Source of the DNA: Leptodontidium sp. MPI-SDFR-AT-0119
Lineage: Eukaryota > Ascomycota > Leotiomycetes > Helotiales > Leptodontidiaceae
NCBI GenBank assembly: GCA_020726505.1
Contig: JAHLEZ010000020.1
Coordinates: 124,001 to 188,000 of the forward strand
DNA length: 64,000 nucleotides
Direction: 5' to 3'
The notes under the pieces are model-generated. The model was given only the letters and a program-made list of their open reading frames with translations, did no database searches and was not told the origin of the DNA. How positions within the stretch are numbered: position 1 is the first letter of the stretch; each line of letters opens with the position of its first letter. The translations under genes and the position numbers were made by a program. Below are positions 1 through 12,627 of this stretch, one piece after another.

Positions 1-2337
1 TTGAATTTTCTGTTTGTTGATGATGGCAACGGGCGGGTATGGTGGTTCTATTTTCTGCATATATGAAAGACATACAGATCCTGACTACTCTTGAAAATGA
101 TCACTTCCTGGATCTGGATGCAAGGTCCGGCGCTTGATTCATTTCCTGTACGCGCTTGTTGGTCAAATGGGGCTTCTCTCTTTTGCTCTTTTGCTTTTTT
201 TTACCCTGTTTGCTCGCAGTCGCAGCTCTCCTCTCCTTGCACGAACGAGCGAGCGAGAGATCAACTTGCATTGCCTTGCCCTTGCATGGTTTAGTCGTGT
301 GGTAGCGCCGCGCCTTATGTGAGAGAACCCCGCCCTTAGCTCGATAGCCCAAACAGCGAATAGAAGGTCGCAAACGCACGGCACGATCGATCATCGGGAT
401 CAGCTGTTCGAAGGGGGATCAAAAGATTAAAAAAGACGCAAGACAAGCGACACGCTGCGCAAAATAGAAGGGAGATCACGACGGTTATTGGATGCAGAGG
501 ATTTTAAGCAGGATTGTGGTTTATTCTGGAAGAAGGTTTGATTGAGTGTTGGCTGCTTTGGGAAGGAAAGGAAGCTCGGGTAAGGGAAAATGGAAATGGA
601 AAGCAGGTTTATTTAGGGTTGCATGCAGATTTGTGGTGGTTTGTGATGATGCAATGTTGTTGAGCTAGTGCTGCGAGCTGGCCGACGGACGCGTTTGTAA
701 ATATTGACATCGCGTCTGCCGATCGAGCGAGTTCATCCAGCTGGAGCTGGAGCTTGAAAAAGCGAGAGTGACGGAGGCAGAGAGCACGTTTCATCAACCA
801 TCAATCACATCTCGAGCATCGGACATTTTATGAAGTGTGGGGTTGTGAAAGGATCAATGCGCTTTTTTTTTTAAACGCCCGCCCGAGGGTTCGTTCGTTC
901 CTGCAATTGAATTTATCCTGGAGAATAATAAAGAAGCATGAAGCAGGATGTAGACCGTGGGTGCTGGATGTTTGGGTCTTCGTTTTCAACGCCCGATGAA
1001 GATATGGGCGCTCTGGCTGGGTTGACGGCGGCCTGTTCTTCCGATCGTGGGCTCTTTGGGATGATAGTTGAGGATGCTGGCGTATATCTCGTAGTATTTT
1101 CCGATTTCGACGGATGTGGGCCAGTGAGATGGGTGGAAAGGATTGAATCTGTGCGTTTGTAGGGAGGGATTGACCCCTGGGGATGAGGTGAGGTGAGGTG
1201 AGGTTTGCTTTTTGAAGGAATTGATGAGATCCAGAACCAGAATCACCGAACCGAAGGGGAAGCTGCAGCTGGTGAAATGAAGCTCCCTTCCCTGCAACTG
1301 TAGATGGGTATCTGATACTTGAAATGATAGAAAGATGACGATGGATTAAATAATGCAACTCTAATATTCAACCCCTAAACAGGTTTTGCACTTCTCTAAT
1401 GCGTTCATTGTCAAACTTGTAAAATCGAGAAAGAAGTAAGCCCATAGTCGGCAACAAGCGATTGCCCTGACAATGCACATCCTGCCTTGCCTGCATGCTG
1501 TCGTCTGAAGTTATACTTTTTGTACGTTTATACTTCAAACCATCTGCAGACGACACTCCTACAACTTGGTAACCTCAACTCTCTCCACTCTCGCAACTCC
1601 CACCCCGTTCTTTCCCTCCCGACTGTGGATGAGAGAGAGGAGGAGCTTGACGGTTTTCTTTCTTCGTCTCCATCCGTCTCCATCCATCTCCATCTCCATC
1701 ATCGACCGACCGAGCAGGCCAGACGAGACAGGGCAGGGCACCCCTTCTCCCCGCTGCAGCAGAAACGGAGCTAAAAGCGACCGGGCGACGAGGGGATACA
1801 AGGCCAGGAAAAGGCCAGGAAAGGGCAAGACAGGGAGGACAGGGAATCAAAGTGTAAGCGCAGCCAACAGCAGTGGAGAGCAGGGTAAGCAAGGGGAGCA
1901 ACGAGGGCAGAAGGTGGATAAGACAAACAGGACAGGGCATGGCATGGGATGGGATGGGATGGGATGGCAGCGCTGACACCGAGCAGAGCAGAGCACAGCA
2001 GAGCGCAGCACAGCAAAGCAAAAGCAGACCAGAGCGAGCAGCTCAGCGCCAAAGTCGAGCTTCTTCCCGCTCGCTACCCTTACAGTCCCTGCCCTACACA
2101 CCCTACACCCCCCCCCTACCTACCTTTGTACACCAAGACCAAGCCCACCCATCACCCACATCCACGCCAAATCGTCCCGGCAACAACACCAACTCCCACA
2201 CCCAGCTCGCTCACTCGCTCGCCCACCAACCCATCCTATCCCAACCCAGACCTTGTCCTGTCCTGTCCAACCAACGGTCGCTCCACCAAGAGACCAGGTC
2301 CGCCGGCATCCTCTTCAACAAGACAACCCGCCCACCC
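1..2337. other. Upstream intergenic region and probable long cdc25 leader
   Basis: No convincing gene is seen here on either strand. The short open frames are low in complexity, overlap each other in several frames and match no family I know. The right part (about 1490-2337) becomes pyrimidine-rich on the plus strand and contains simple repeats, which is typical of promoters and long 5' leaders of regulatory genes in filamentous ascomycetes. It is probably promoter and untranslated leader of the phosphatase gene that starts at 2870; the transcription start cannot be fixed from sequence alone. Confidence 0.5.
1946..2040. repeat. GGGAT tandem repeat followed by CAGAGC-rich tract
   Basis: Four perfect copies of GGGAT lie at 1946-1965, followed at 1981-2040 by an imperfect run of GAGCA/CAGAGC-type units. 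They sit in the presumed leader or promoter of cdc25. The G-tracts are short (three Gs) but regularly spaced and could fold into a G-quadruplex; that is inference. Confidence 0.7.
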
Positions 2338-2621
2338 ATGGCCTCGTCGTCCTGACCTTTGCTTTTATCTTCACCTCTCCCCCAGCTGTCCTGTCCTCTC
2401 TACCTCATCCTCATCCCACGACGACGTTGGAGAAGCATTTACATCGAAGGGTCACCTCCCCGCCTTTCGCATGTCAATACTCCCATCTCCAACTCGACCA
2501 CGGGCATACTAACAACAGGACGAACGAACGAACGACACCATACGCCACCCCTCAACAGCTCCGGCGACATACCAGACAATTGAAGACTGTTCAAGCCTCG
2601 ATGTCTAGGACATTCCTGTAG
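2338..2621 (+). promoter_or_regulatory. Three short upstream ORFs ahead of cdc25
   Basis: Three minimal ATG-to-stop frames lie in the presumed cdc25 leader: 2338-2355 (MASSS), 2471-2512 (MSILPSPTRPRAY) and 2601-2621 (MSRTFL). None overlaps the main start at 2870. If the transcript begins upstream of 2338 they would be met first by scanning ribosomes and could lower Cdc25 translation. The fission-yeast cdc25 mRNA is reported to be unusually dependent on translation initiation through its leader, so the arrangement makes biological sense. Transcript start and uORF use are inferred. Confidence 0.45.
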
Positions 2622-2869
2622 CTCCCCCACCAATCTCTTTCTCCGGAAAGCTCTCTACTCTACTGAGCTCCCTCGTCCTTGTACAATTTCGACAATTGGA
2701 TCCCCCTCCCCAATCGTCCTAATCGTCCTAGATAATCGAGATACCTCGAATCGTCGTCTGCAATTGCCTCGAGATCAATTCCCTGCAGCGGAACTACTCT
2801 GGAAGTGCAATTGATTGTACCACGACTCGCAACAGTAGCACCTACTACCACCTTATCGCACGCATCACT

Positions 2870-4709
2870 ATGGAGGCATCATCACCCTTAGCTGCCATGC
2901 AGCAACCCTCCTTCATGCCATCCTGGGGAATGGACAACATGTACACCTCCCATCCTCACACACACCTATCTAATAGCGGATTTGGACCTGGAGCTTTCAA
3001 CTTCCGTGATCTCAGCATGAAGCGGTCGAGCAAGCCGGATTATTACTCGAGCAAGCCCGATTACTTCCAGATCAAGCCAGTTCGTGGGTCCTCTCCAACA
3101 GCAAGTCTAGCGGCAGATCTCTCCCAGAACTTCCACATTGATATGAGGTACGCTTGCTCCCTGTGCGGGTTTCATTGACTTCGCTAACTCCTACAGTCCT
3201 CAATTGCCTACCCCTCGCAGATCCCTCTTTACTTCGAACTTGTTTGGGACAATTGATGGTCGGGGTAAGATGGCAGATTGATATTGGGTAGAGCCTGGAG
3301 TTAACATTGTCTAGACTGTGTCACAACTCCTCCCATACCATCATCGTCCCCTGGTCCGTTGGAAGAAAGGATGGATATCTCGCCTCTCCCACACAAGCAA
3401 CCATACTTTGCAACGCAGATTGAAGTCCAATCCCCAACACCAGGACATGTGAATGAGGATATCATGATGCCTTCTTCTCCTCCGCGGCCAGCATTTCTGG
3501 ACGCACCCAGACCAAATGGCCTCGAGTACGGGAATTGCACATTCCACATTAAGACATATATGCTGATCATATTATAGGCGAAGAAAATCCATCCTGGTCC
3601 GACCCTCCATTACCAGAACAAAAGGTTACTCGACGAACACCTTACCTCGAAATCCCGAAAGCCAATTGCCTCCCTTCCGCTTTGGTGCTGGAAGTAGCAA
3701 GTTGTCAACGACGACTTCGATGTCCCTTGGAGAGTGCTTCATGGAATCACCCCCACAGGAACGAAGACCACAATCTGCCAATAGTCCTTCGGTCTCGATC
3801 ATGGGCCCTCCGCGTCAGAGCAAACCTTTTGGTAGCATGAATGGGATTTCTTTTCGAAACGGTTCACCGATCGGCAATCACACTAGAAGGCCTTCTAATC
3901 CGTTAATTCGGCCTAGAAAGCAATTCCGTCGATCGTTGAGCATGTTCGAGAACCCAGCGGATATGATGAAGGGAAAGAAGGATGATATCCCGACAAGCAA
4001 TCTCCATACTGTTATGGACGTTGACGAACTTCATCAACCGGTGCTGCCACATTTCTTCCAAGAGGGTCAACCAGATAGTATTCCCAGGATCACGAGGGAT
4101 ACTCTGCTTCAGGTGTTAGATGGGAAGTTCGATCCTAATTTTGATCAAAGGATGATCATTGACTGCCGATTCGAGTACGAGTTCGAGGGTGGTCATATTG
4201 ATGGTGCTGTCAACTACAACGACAAGGAACTTCTCGCCAGTCAGCTCTTCGAGACTAGCCTACCTGGCAAAACACTACTAATCTTCCACTGCGAATACTC
4301 CGCCCACCGAGCTCCCATCATGGCTCGACATGTACGAAAACAAGATCGCTCTACTAATGCCGAGCAATACCCCAAGCTCACCTACCCAGAAGTCTATATC
4401 CTTGATGGTGGATACAGTACCTTCTTTTCCGAACACCGAAGTCGATGCTTCCCACAAAACTACGTTGAGATGGATGCCAAGGAGCATGCATACACCTGCG
4501 AGAGGGAGATGGGAAGACTTCGTCAAAACAGAGCCAAGTTGGGTCGTGCACAAACTTTTGCTTTTGGACAACATGGTCAAATAGACGACAGCCCTACGGC
4601 ACCCAATCGATCCCGTGGCAATACCAGTGGTGACCTCATGATGACAGGAATGACCTCCCCAGGGCTGGGTCACGATCGAGGGCATGCACGACGTATGGTA
4701 TCATACTAA
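2870..4709 (+). CDS. cdc25: M-phase inducer phosphatase, Cdc25/NimT type
   Basis: Dual-specificity phosphatase that removes inhibitory phosphate from Cdk1 at entry into mitosis. I read four exons: 2870-3147, 3197-3264, 3315-3525 and 3578-4709, separated by introns of 49, 50 and 52 nt with GT-AG ends (first intron has a CTAAC branch site). The joined frame is 1689 nt, 562 aa, close to Aspergillus NimT. The N-terminal half is Ser/Pro-rich and looks regulatory, with an LFGTIDGRD stretch across the second junction. The C-terminal rhodanese-fold domain has IDCRFEYEFEGGHIDGAVN and the catalytic loop HCEYSAHRAP (CX5R), then YILDGGYSTFF. All catalytic residues are present, so it should be active. The ATG at 2870 is the first in frame; the leader carries uORFs. 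No neighbouring gene is near; the downstream side is a 9.7-kb gene desert. Family assignment is firm; exact splice sites are predicted. Confidence 0.93.
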
Positions 4710-6446
4710 TTTTTGCATTGGCGCGGCGTTTTGGCATTTCTGGCGTTTGGTTCAATCTACGGCATGGAAAATGTCCTGCCAACCTTTCTTCGACACTCGT
4801 CCTTTGGAACTCCTGATGAGCTTGTCCTCGCTACCATCTTCGAAAGATGGGTATGCAGTTTACCCTTTTTTTCACTATTTGCTCTGGCGTATTGGCGTGC
4901 GTATTGCATCGGCATACTTTTGAGTTAGCCCTTTTACATCATCGATCCCTGCCCTTGATGGCGGATTGTCATTACTCAAATTCTTGGATCAGGAATCCTG
5001 GACCCACACTCCTTTTGACGGCTGAATGCCTACACAAACACGAAATCAAAAACTACACACACGAGAACGATCGCATATGAAAAATTATCACGATCCGCTC
5101 GCCCCGACCGAGAACACCGCCCCTTTTTCCTTTTCCCCAGGTTTCACGTCATCCTGCACCCTTCCTCGACGTCAAGCTCTCACTCTATCTGACACTACTT
5201 CTCGAACCCCAACCTAAAGAATCAATCGTACATATCCTCGCTCCGTCCTTCCTAGGTTGTGGCTCATCATTTCCGTTTTTCTCTCTCCCCGGATCGAATT
5301 CTTCAGGTCGGCTTTCTGATTCCTCTTCGCTACATGCCTTCCTCTTATCGCATCCTTCTAATTCCTGGATTAAACAACACACTTTCGCATTTGGACTGGC
5401 TTGCTTAGTTCTTGGCAAGTTTGAGCTTTCGCTTGTGCTCTACTCTACTCATCGCATCTCTCATCGGCATGGCGCTTGGAAGGAATGTCTTGGTCATCTT
5501 TGCTCTTGAACTTGGTTTTGGCTTGGCTTGCTTTGCTTTGCTTGCAGATGCATGGAGAGAAGGATGAGAAGGTGGCTTGCAGACAGGACAGATGATGGAT
5601 GGAAGATGGTATTATTGCATAGCATGGAATGGTGGATGGTCGTGCCTGTCTGTCTGTATACCTTCGATGGCATGCATGATGGGTGTCATATGCATCGCGT
5701 GCGCGCGTGTACTGGCTTTGTTGTTTCTCATTTTTTATTTGTTGATACGGATACGAATTCGTTCCGTGCGATTCATTGATGGGAAGGAAGGAAGATGGCT
5801 AGGGGGATATTGAAGAGAGAAGAGAAGAGATGAGGTGAGATGAGATTAGTCTTGAGAGAAGAGTTTAGCAGTGAATGAGCAGTGCATAGCAGAGAGACAG
5901 CTAGCTGTTGATATAGAAATGAACGAAGAACAGAACACACAACTTTTTTCAGACATTCCTTTTCTTTCGCGCTGCGCTTCGTTGAGTCGTCCGTCCGTCT
6001 ACTCTATGTCTTGTCTGTCTGTCTGCCTGGCTGACCGTTTTGTTTATTTGTCTTGCTTGTAGTTAGATGTCCACCCATCCTGTAATTGTGATCGAGAACG
6101 CTGCCACCTACATACCTTAGGTCTCTCCAATTCTGGCTCCTATCCTTCCTGCCTGCCTGTCTGTCCCGCTCGTCTTATGCTGGTATAATTCAAGCAAGGC
6201 ACAAATAAGCGCACCCTCTCTTCCATTACATCTATCTATCCACTCGATCATTCATTCTATTCCATCCGCAGTTCTCTAGCAGATTTATGGTAATTAATAC
6301 GGGAGGGATCGTTTCCCCTGGGGAGAGGGGGTTTGGGAGGGGGTTGGTTTGGTTTGGTTTGGGGATTTGTGGGTGTTTTTGTCGTATTACGTGTTGTTGG
6401 TTTGTGTGGGTTTATGTTGTGTTGTGTTGTGTTGGGAAGAAGGGGA

Positions 6447-6564
6447 GGGAGCTGGGGAGGGGAGGTAGGGAAAGGGAGGAAGGGAGATTAAGGGAAGGGA
6501 TTTGTGGGAGCTGGGGAGGGGAGGTAGGGAAAGGGAGGAAGGGAGATTAAGGGAAGGGATTTGT
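6447..6564. repeat. 59-bp tandem duplication, purine-rich
   Basis: Two adjacent, seemingly perfect 59-bp copies (6447-6505 and 6506-6564), each starting GGGAGCTGGGGAGGGGAGG and ending in GGGATTTGT. The plus strand is almost pure G/A, with many runs of three or four Gs, so it is a candidate for G-quadruplex or triplex formation. It lies in the desert downstream of cdc25. Perfect identity suggests a recent duplication. Confidence 0.9.
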
Positions 6565-9500
6565 GTAGTATATGTTAGTTTTATGTTTTCACGCTCTGCG
6601 CTGCTCTTCTCTTCTATTTGTTCGGACCTCCGATTGCTGATCTGGTTGGGATTGTGGGGAATGAACTGGTGTTGTTGTGGGATGTGGGATGGGTGTTTGA
6701 TGGGATCATGGATGGGGAAGGGAGGGGAAAGAGGAGGGGGTTTGTTAAGTGAGTGAGCAGTGCCTGATAGCTTCTAGAGTTTTAACTTTCCATTCTCTTT
6801 TCGTTGTTAGATTATGCTTTGCTGTCGTTTGTCGCGCTTGTATCTTTCCTTTATAGGTAGGGAGGTGTTAGTTGTAAGATTTGATAAATTTGGGGCGGAG
6901 GAGGGGGGGATAAGTTCGATTGGATTGGGTTAGATTGGTAGAAGAGTTGTTTCTAATGTTTCCCAGGAACTGATAGTCAACTACTCCCTTTCATGCCCGG
7001 CTTTCACTTTGTAATGATGTTCATTTCAAGTAGAAGTTATGCTGCGGATTTTTGATGACTAGCTTTTCCATAGTGAATGGTGAATGTGAATGGACTTGGA
7101 GCGGTTTTTGATATTTGGGTTAGAGCGGGGGGGAGGCGTGTGGGTGTGTGGGTGTGTAGGTAAAAGTGTGCAGATCTTGCATAGTGATTTGATTCAATTG
7201 GGTGAGTAGTTGTAGAGAAATGAAGATTGAAGCTTTGTTCTGTACATAGGTGGCGAGGTAGGAGGTGTATTAATACCCATCAACACGCGATGTTAGACCA
7301 AAAATCAGTAATCTTGGCATCGGGGTGGTCCTTGTGCGTCATGTGTTGGAGTTTGGTTGTTTGGGTCTTGGGGGTCCTCTGGCTACTACGACGGCTTTGA
7401 GTGGGTTAGAAGACGCGAGGAGGAGTTTGGAAGGGTGTCTGACCTGAGCTCAGGGACGTTTTAGTAAGTGTGCGCGAGGACAGTATTTGTTGTCGAACAT
7501 GTAGGTGTTGTTATCGGACTTTTTTGTTGTCATTCCTGGTGTTCTGCAACGATACTAGGTAAAGTTTCAGGGGAATCCAAGCCAACTTGGAGGTCGTTGA
7601 AGATGTGCAAAGCACCTCTGATGAAGATCCCAAGTCAGCAAGGATTACTGGAGAGAGCTGGTGTTGAGGTTCCACTGTATATCTAGGGCTTCGTTTGTTT
7701 GAGTGTTGACGACTTGGATTTACGTTTGGCCATAGCATGGCTTTTTAACTTGAGAGGAGGGCCGTGAGAATTACTTTCTCTTTTCGATATCCAGACATAT
7801 CACAAGGTCCCCTCGGGTTTTTGAATAAACGGAAAGATTCTTGTTTGATATGAGTCAGAAGAGAGTCTTGTAGATGTGTCTCTGGATTCTTGTGTTTTGC
7901 CATGCCGTTGCACCTCTTTCCTACTTCGTCGACTCCCTGCTCTGTTCAGTCCCAAGCTCTGCCATTTGTTGATGTGATTACCGTAGAACCTTTTCTGGTT
8001 CAGCGTTCAAATATGAAATGATTTATTTTTAGAATTTAGTTTTACTTGTTGTTAAGTATCCAGATCATTATATCTCCTCTTGACTTGTCCGCGCAGTAGC
8101 TCGTGGGCCACCCCCTGAGTTTGAAAGTGGGAAAGACACTGCCGGAATTTTCTTTTGGGTTTCTTATTTTATGACTGTCAGAAGAAAATACAGTGTTATT
8201 AAATTCATGCTCACAACTGTGAAAGTTGGGAAGCAACCCGACCGATGGTTTAAGTTGGTGAGTTTATATTTGAATTGTCTTGTCAGGCGATTGCACACTG
8301 CGTTTGAAATTAAAATATAAGGATGTAAACTTTCTACTGGCTTCTGTGCGGCTTCGTCCACATTGGAACCATTCCTTCCAGGTATTGCAGGACTGGTAGA
8401 AGTGCTTTGGAGAGTTACCGGCCAAGTCAACCTCTTCATACGTGCCAGGAAATCGAGGAACGTTAGTAAGCATCAGGATAACTGCTCCTGGTATTCATTT
8501 ACCTCAATAACCTCGTACTCAATGGAGTGTAGGTGCTGTCGTCGTCTCTATCTCTGCTGTCAATTCTTGTGACAGAATTTGTGGCGTCCCTTTTTTCTGG
8601 ACATTGTCTCATCTCAGGTCGCGCCTTTCTTTGTAAACTAAATTTGACCCTCAAACTTGTATTATTCCAAAAACTGCAACAAGACCTTTCCAAAGCATTC
8701 CAACAGGCTTCAAAGCAAGCTTCTGCGTGCTCCCTAGGAGTCTTTTCAGATCTTGAGAAAATATATTAGTTCTGGATTTACCCCTCATTTACCCCGCGTT
8801 CGCTTATTTACAGGGGAATAAACACCACACTCGCACATCCAGCACTTGTGCGTGATCCATAGCGTTACTAACCAGACATCTCTCGAGGGCGTTTCTCATA
8901 TAATTTTCGATTCGGAGAAGCAGGGCCGAGTTAATCTTGAATAAAGCAATGAAAAAGCATCAGAACCAAAATTCTGCCGAGAAGAACATCTCATACTCTC
9001 TTTGGTATCTCACGCCCCCTTGTCATCTCTGGCTCTCAATTGTCTCTCTGCTGCTGATGCAAGAGCAAGAAAGCATCAAAAGACAGAAGTATTTATGTAG
9101 ATAGACTGTCCAGATCCTCAAACTGACCTCCGGTGCGCTGCATGCTCAGATCATGGAAAGTGGTGAATTGGCAGATCTTGCTCACCCCCCTCCCTCTGGG
9201 TATATATCGCCACGTCGCCCGTTTGCACTTTTTTTGGTATCGAAATTTCTCATGGACATGACCAATCCATGAGGCAATGTGATCGAAACTTTAAAACGCC
9301 CTTCAAACACGAATCTGTTGTAGCAAAAGTTCCAGGCGCGGCGATACAGTAGTACAAACCTTGATCCACCGAAAGGTCAGGTGAGTTCAAAGCACATACT
9401 TCCACGCGCCACTCGATTGCTGTCATACTATTGGTTGCTATCAATTGGTCTGTCGTGATCTAGATCTGATCCAGACTGCACTAAGGATACGGCAAGCTAG

Positions 9501-12417
9501 ACCTCGAAAACTTGACATATCAGGACCCCGGCCTTTGGAAAGGACGAGGCGGCAAAAAGTGTGAACCATGCTGTGCACCACTCGAAACTCCCCAGTGGGT
9601 ACCAGTATTTCACCCAATTCTCGCCTGCAATCAGTTCAGTTTCAAATACAGTTCGATTTTATACTTCAAGATCGTCGTCGTCCCGCGCAGGTCTGACTCT
9701 GAGAGCGATATGGGACATCGAAGTTGTTAACACCAAGTCCCTGGTATTGGTTCGGCAAGTGATTGGAGACTAATTTGATTTTATAGGATATAAATACAAC
9801 CTCAAGCAAGGTGAGGTGTATTATGCACGTGTATTCTGTAAGTTCTGATTTTTGGTCATTGGTGAGATATCTGCTATCTTGGCAGGTACGTCTGGGAGTA
9901 GGAACAAGAGGAAACAGGGAGAATGGCAAGCTATAATGATATACTTGAGTAATTTGTAGTTAGGTTAAGGACGACTGGCTTAATGACAACAGAGATATAA
10001 CGAGTGTTATGACTCTTAAAGAGAGAAATAACAAAAAGTTGGGATTGAAATGACCACGCCCCGCTTGTAAACATGCACCGTAAGTTCTGCCGATGAGATT
10101 GAAGTTTGAACGTTCAACGTTCAACGCTTGTTGCCAATTGCCTTTCAATTGCCATCTGTCTCTTGTCGTCAGGTCAGTGGCAGAGAATGAGACCAGCAAG
10201 TGCACACTTACTCCTCCTGGTGATTAGTACTAGCATCTCAGTGATTGAACGTGATACATTCTGGGCTTGGATCAGAAAAGATGCAGCTAGTGCATTTCTG
10301 CACCACATTGAAATCAGACTGCCCTCTATTGCTGTAAAATTTTTGTGTTGCTCGCTCTGGGGCAATTATTTATACCCCAAGCTTTGGTGGTGTGATCGAG
10401 ATTCTGAAAGGCACCAAGCCTATGGTCTTGTGGCAGACTCAAAGGACGAATTCACCTCAGCTATGCTCCCGTGAATTTAACTGTACTTTCTTTTGTATTT
10501 GGATATAAACACCATTCGCCGTTGAAGGAATTTGTTGGTATGACTGCGATGAAGTATGACATACCCCAGCCAGAATTGCGAAAGAGGTCGGTCGCAGCCA
10601 AGACTTCTATTGGAATCAAGCTCATAGATGTGGGAAAGCTGCAATATATGTTGCTCGTTTTTCACATTCCCAATTAATCATGCGGAATCTTTGGGGGTAA
10701 ATCGAAAAGTTCACTGTCGCCAAGTCTGGGATCGTCGGTTGGAAATACACTATCATATTTTCCGTGTTCTTAGAAGTTCATACTATAAGTTGTAGACAGG
10801 CCTCCAAGTGATATTCGCAGCTGGTTCCATACCCGCCCTTCATTTTTTGTAAATCAATAGACCTCAGCGTGCGTGTCAAGCGCCACGGCTGGAAGAGGAC
10901 ACTTACAGTTTCTTTCCCTCCCTTCTCTGTGCGTATCTGGGAAACCGATTCCTCTGAAAGCAGCTTTAAATAGTCATATTTGAAACCGACACACAGATCC
11001 AGATCTAAACTACAAGAGGTCTGCGCCAGTACCTCGCTAAAGAAGCTAAGTTCAGAACTGAGGGGATGAAAAACCCGATACAACCCGTTGGTCGTGGATC
11101 TTCAGCCACTACCAACGGACCCTTCTGTTACTCCTGTATTATGTTGTGGAAGCAAGAAACCGATCGTGATCGACTGATGTGCATATACGAGAAAACCCTG
11201 GCTGAGGTCAAAGATGTGTACGGATGAGTTCGGGAAGCAGCACAATCGGTACACACGTATGTGCGGAGAAATTACCCGAGGAGATCCGTAAGTGAATAAC
11301 AATTTAAAGGCTCTAGAAGCTAAAATAGATCAACTTCTGCACCGTTTAAAGAGGGGGAAGTTGTGGAGGGGTGGGTTTGGGATGCAGGAAGGAAGTATGG
11401 ATTCTGCCCCGCGGTGGTGAGGGGAAAGGAAAGAGATTAATTTGGGTTGTCAATATGTCTATTGCTATCGAACCTTTATTTTTTTTTCTTTCTTCTACTG
11501 TCTTGCGCAATCATGTGTAAGTCATGGCCTTGCGAAGCTTCTTCCCGAGTTCGCGAAGATCGCGACAGTACTTCCAGCAGAAGACGGTGCAGGACACGCA
11601 AGATATGAGCAGCAAACCCCCAGTATGAGGAGTCCAACTCGGGTGATGAGAAATAATAATTTAAGCTTGGTTGGAAGCTGGTTGGGTTTATGTACATAGA
11701 TCTCTCCCTTATGAAAACATTCATGCTGAGTTCTTGGAAGGGTAAAATCGTCCGGATTTCCACCAAAGAGGCGAGGGAAATTAATATAAATGGCCCGTTG
11801 CGCGAAAGAAACTGCCTCAAAATGTCGAAACTTCGGGAAAGAGTTCGCCATGAAGATCGGGCGGAGGATCTTTTTAACTTGAGTATGAGGGCTTCTTCAG
11901 AGGGTGTCACGGGCTAGGGGATTAAGGACTAGGATCTTGCAGAGACAGTCTAGAATATGAGATCCAGTTGATGAGGTACTACCGACTGCTACCAATTGAG
12001 TTGGCATTGCTAATTTTATGGTTTGCGTCATAGGAGTTTCTTTGTAGAAAACGGACATTTATCTACCTTGGCAGGAAAGATATGTTCTTCTGCTCACTCG
12101 TGACATGCCAGAGGGTGGTTTGAGAACTTTCGCAATGCATGCTTACAGCAATGTGATCGGGGAAGTCTGAAACTACCCAGCAGAGCAGAGTATCATGCGA
12201 GCATGGTAGCTCCGTTTACAGGTCTGCGCAGGAGGATTCTCTGAAGAGGAATATTATTTATCCTCTCATTTCCCCGATTATCCACACTGCAAGCGAAAGT
12301 CGGAGGGCTGTGACGTACGAAGATGAATTTAGAAATATACTGAGCTCTATCCAGAACGAAGGAGTTTGAAGCCCCAACAAGGATAGGCCTGTCTAACGCC
12401 AATCCAGCCAAAGATAA

Positions 12418-12627
12418 CACTGCGAAGTATGCGAGGTCCCAGCGAGATTGAAATCACTTCTCATCGAACTCGAGAAGGCTGCTGTTCAGTTCGCAGCTCC
12501 CAAGAGAGAATTCAAGGGTTTGAACGAAAGCAATGCTGCGCTCACAGCTGAGACTCAGGAAACGCCTGCTCCCGAATCTACTGAAACTTTTCTTTCCCTC
12601 AAACTTCGGACTGTGCCACTGAGATAG
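12418..12627 (+). other. Possible coding relic, 69 codons without a start
   Basis: A stop-to-stop frame with protein-like composition and a helical look, including PARLKSLLIELEKAAVQF and a Pro/Glu/Thr-rich tail before TAG. It has no ATG and no flanking exon that I can join to it. It could be an exon of an unrecognised gene or a decayed remnant. I do not recognise a family. Confidence 0.2.

Noticed and set aside
101..1358. Several overlapping ORFs of 60-176 codons near the left edge
   Set aside because: They overlap in many frames on both strands, are low in complexity and show no domain or exon pattern.
1566..2512. Plus-strand ORFs of 136-187 codons through the repeat-rich leader
   Set aside because: They arise from GGGAT and CAGAG repeats and pyrimidine-rich sequence; overlapping frames are equally open.
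8164..8473. Two minus-strand ORFs, one with FPGTYEEVDLAGNSPKHF
   Set aside because: Mildly protein-like, but short, overlapping in two frames and without partner exons or a known motif.
10106..11910. ORFs of 100-144 codons in the gene desert
   Set aside because: No motif, unbiased composition and no conserved start context; likely chance.
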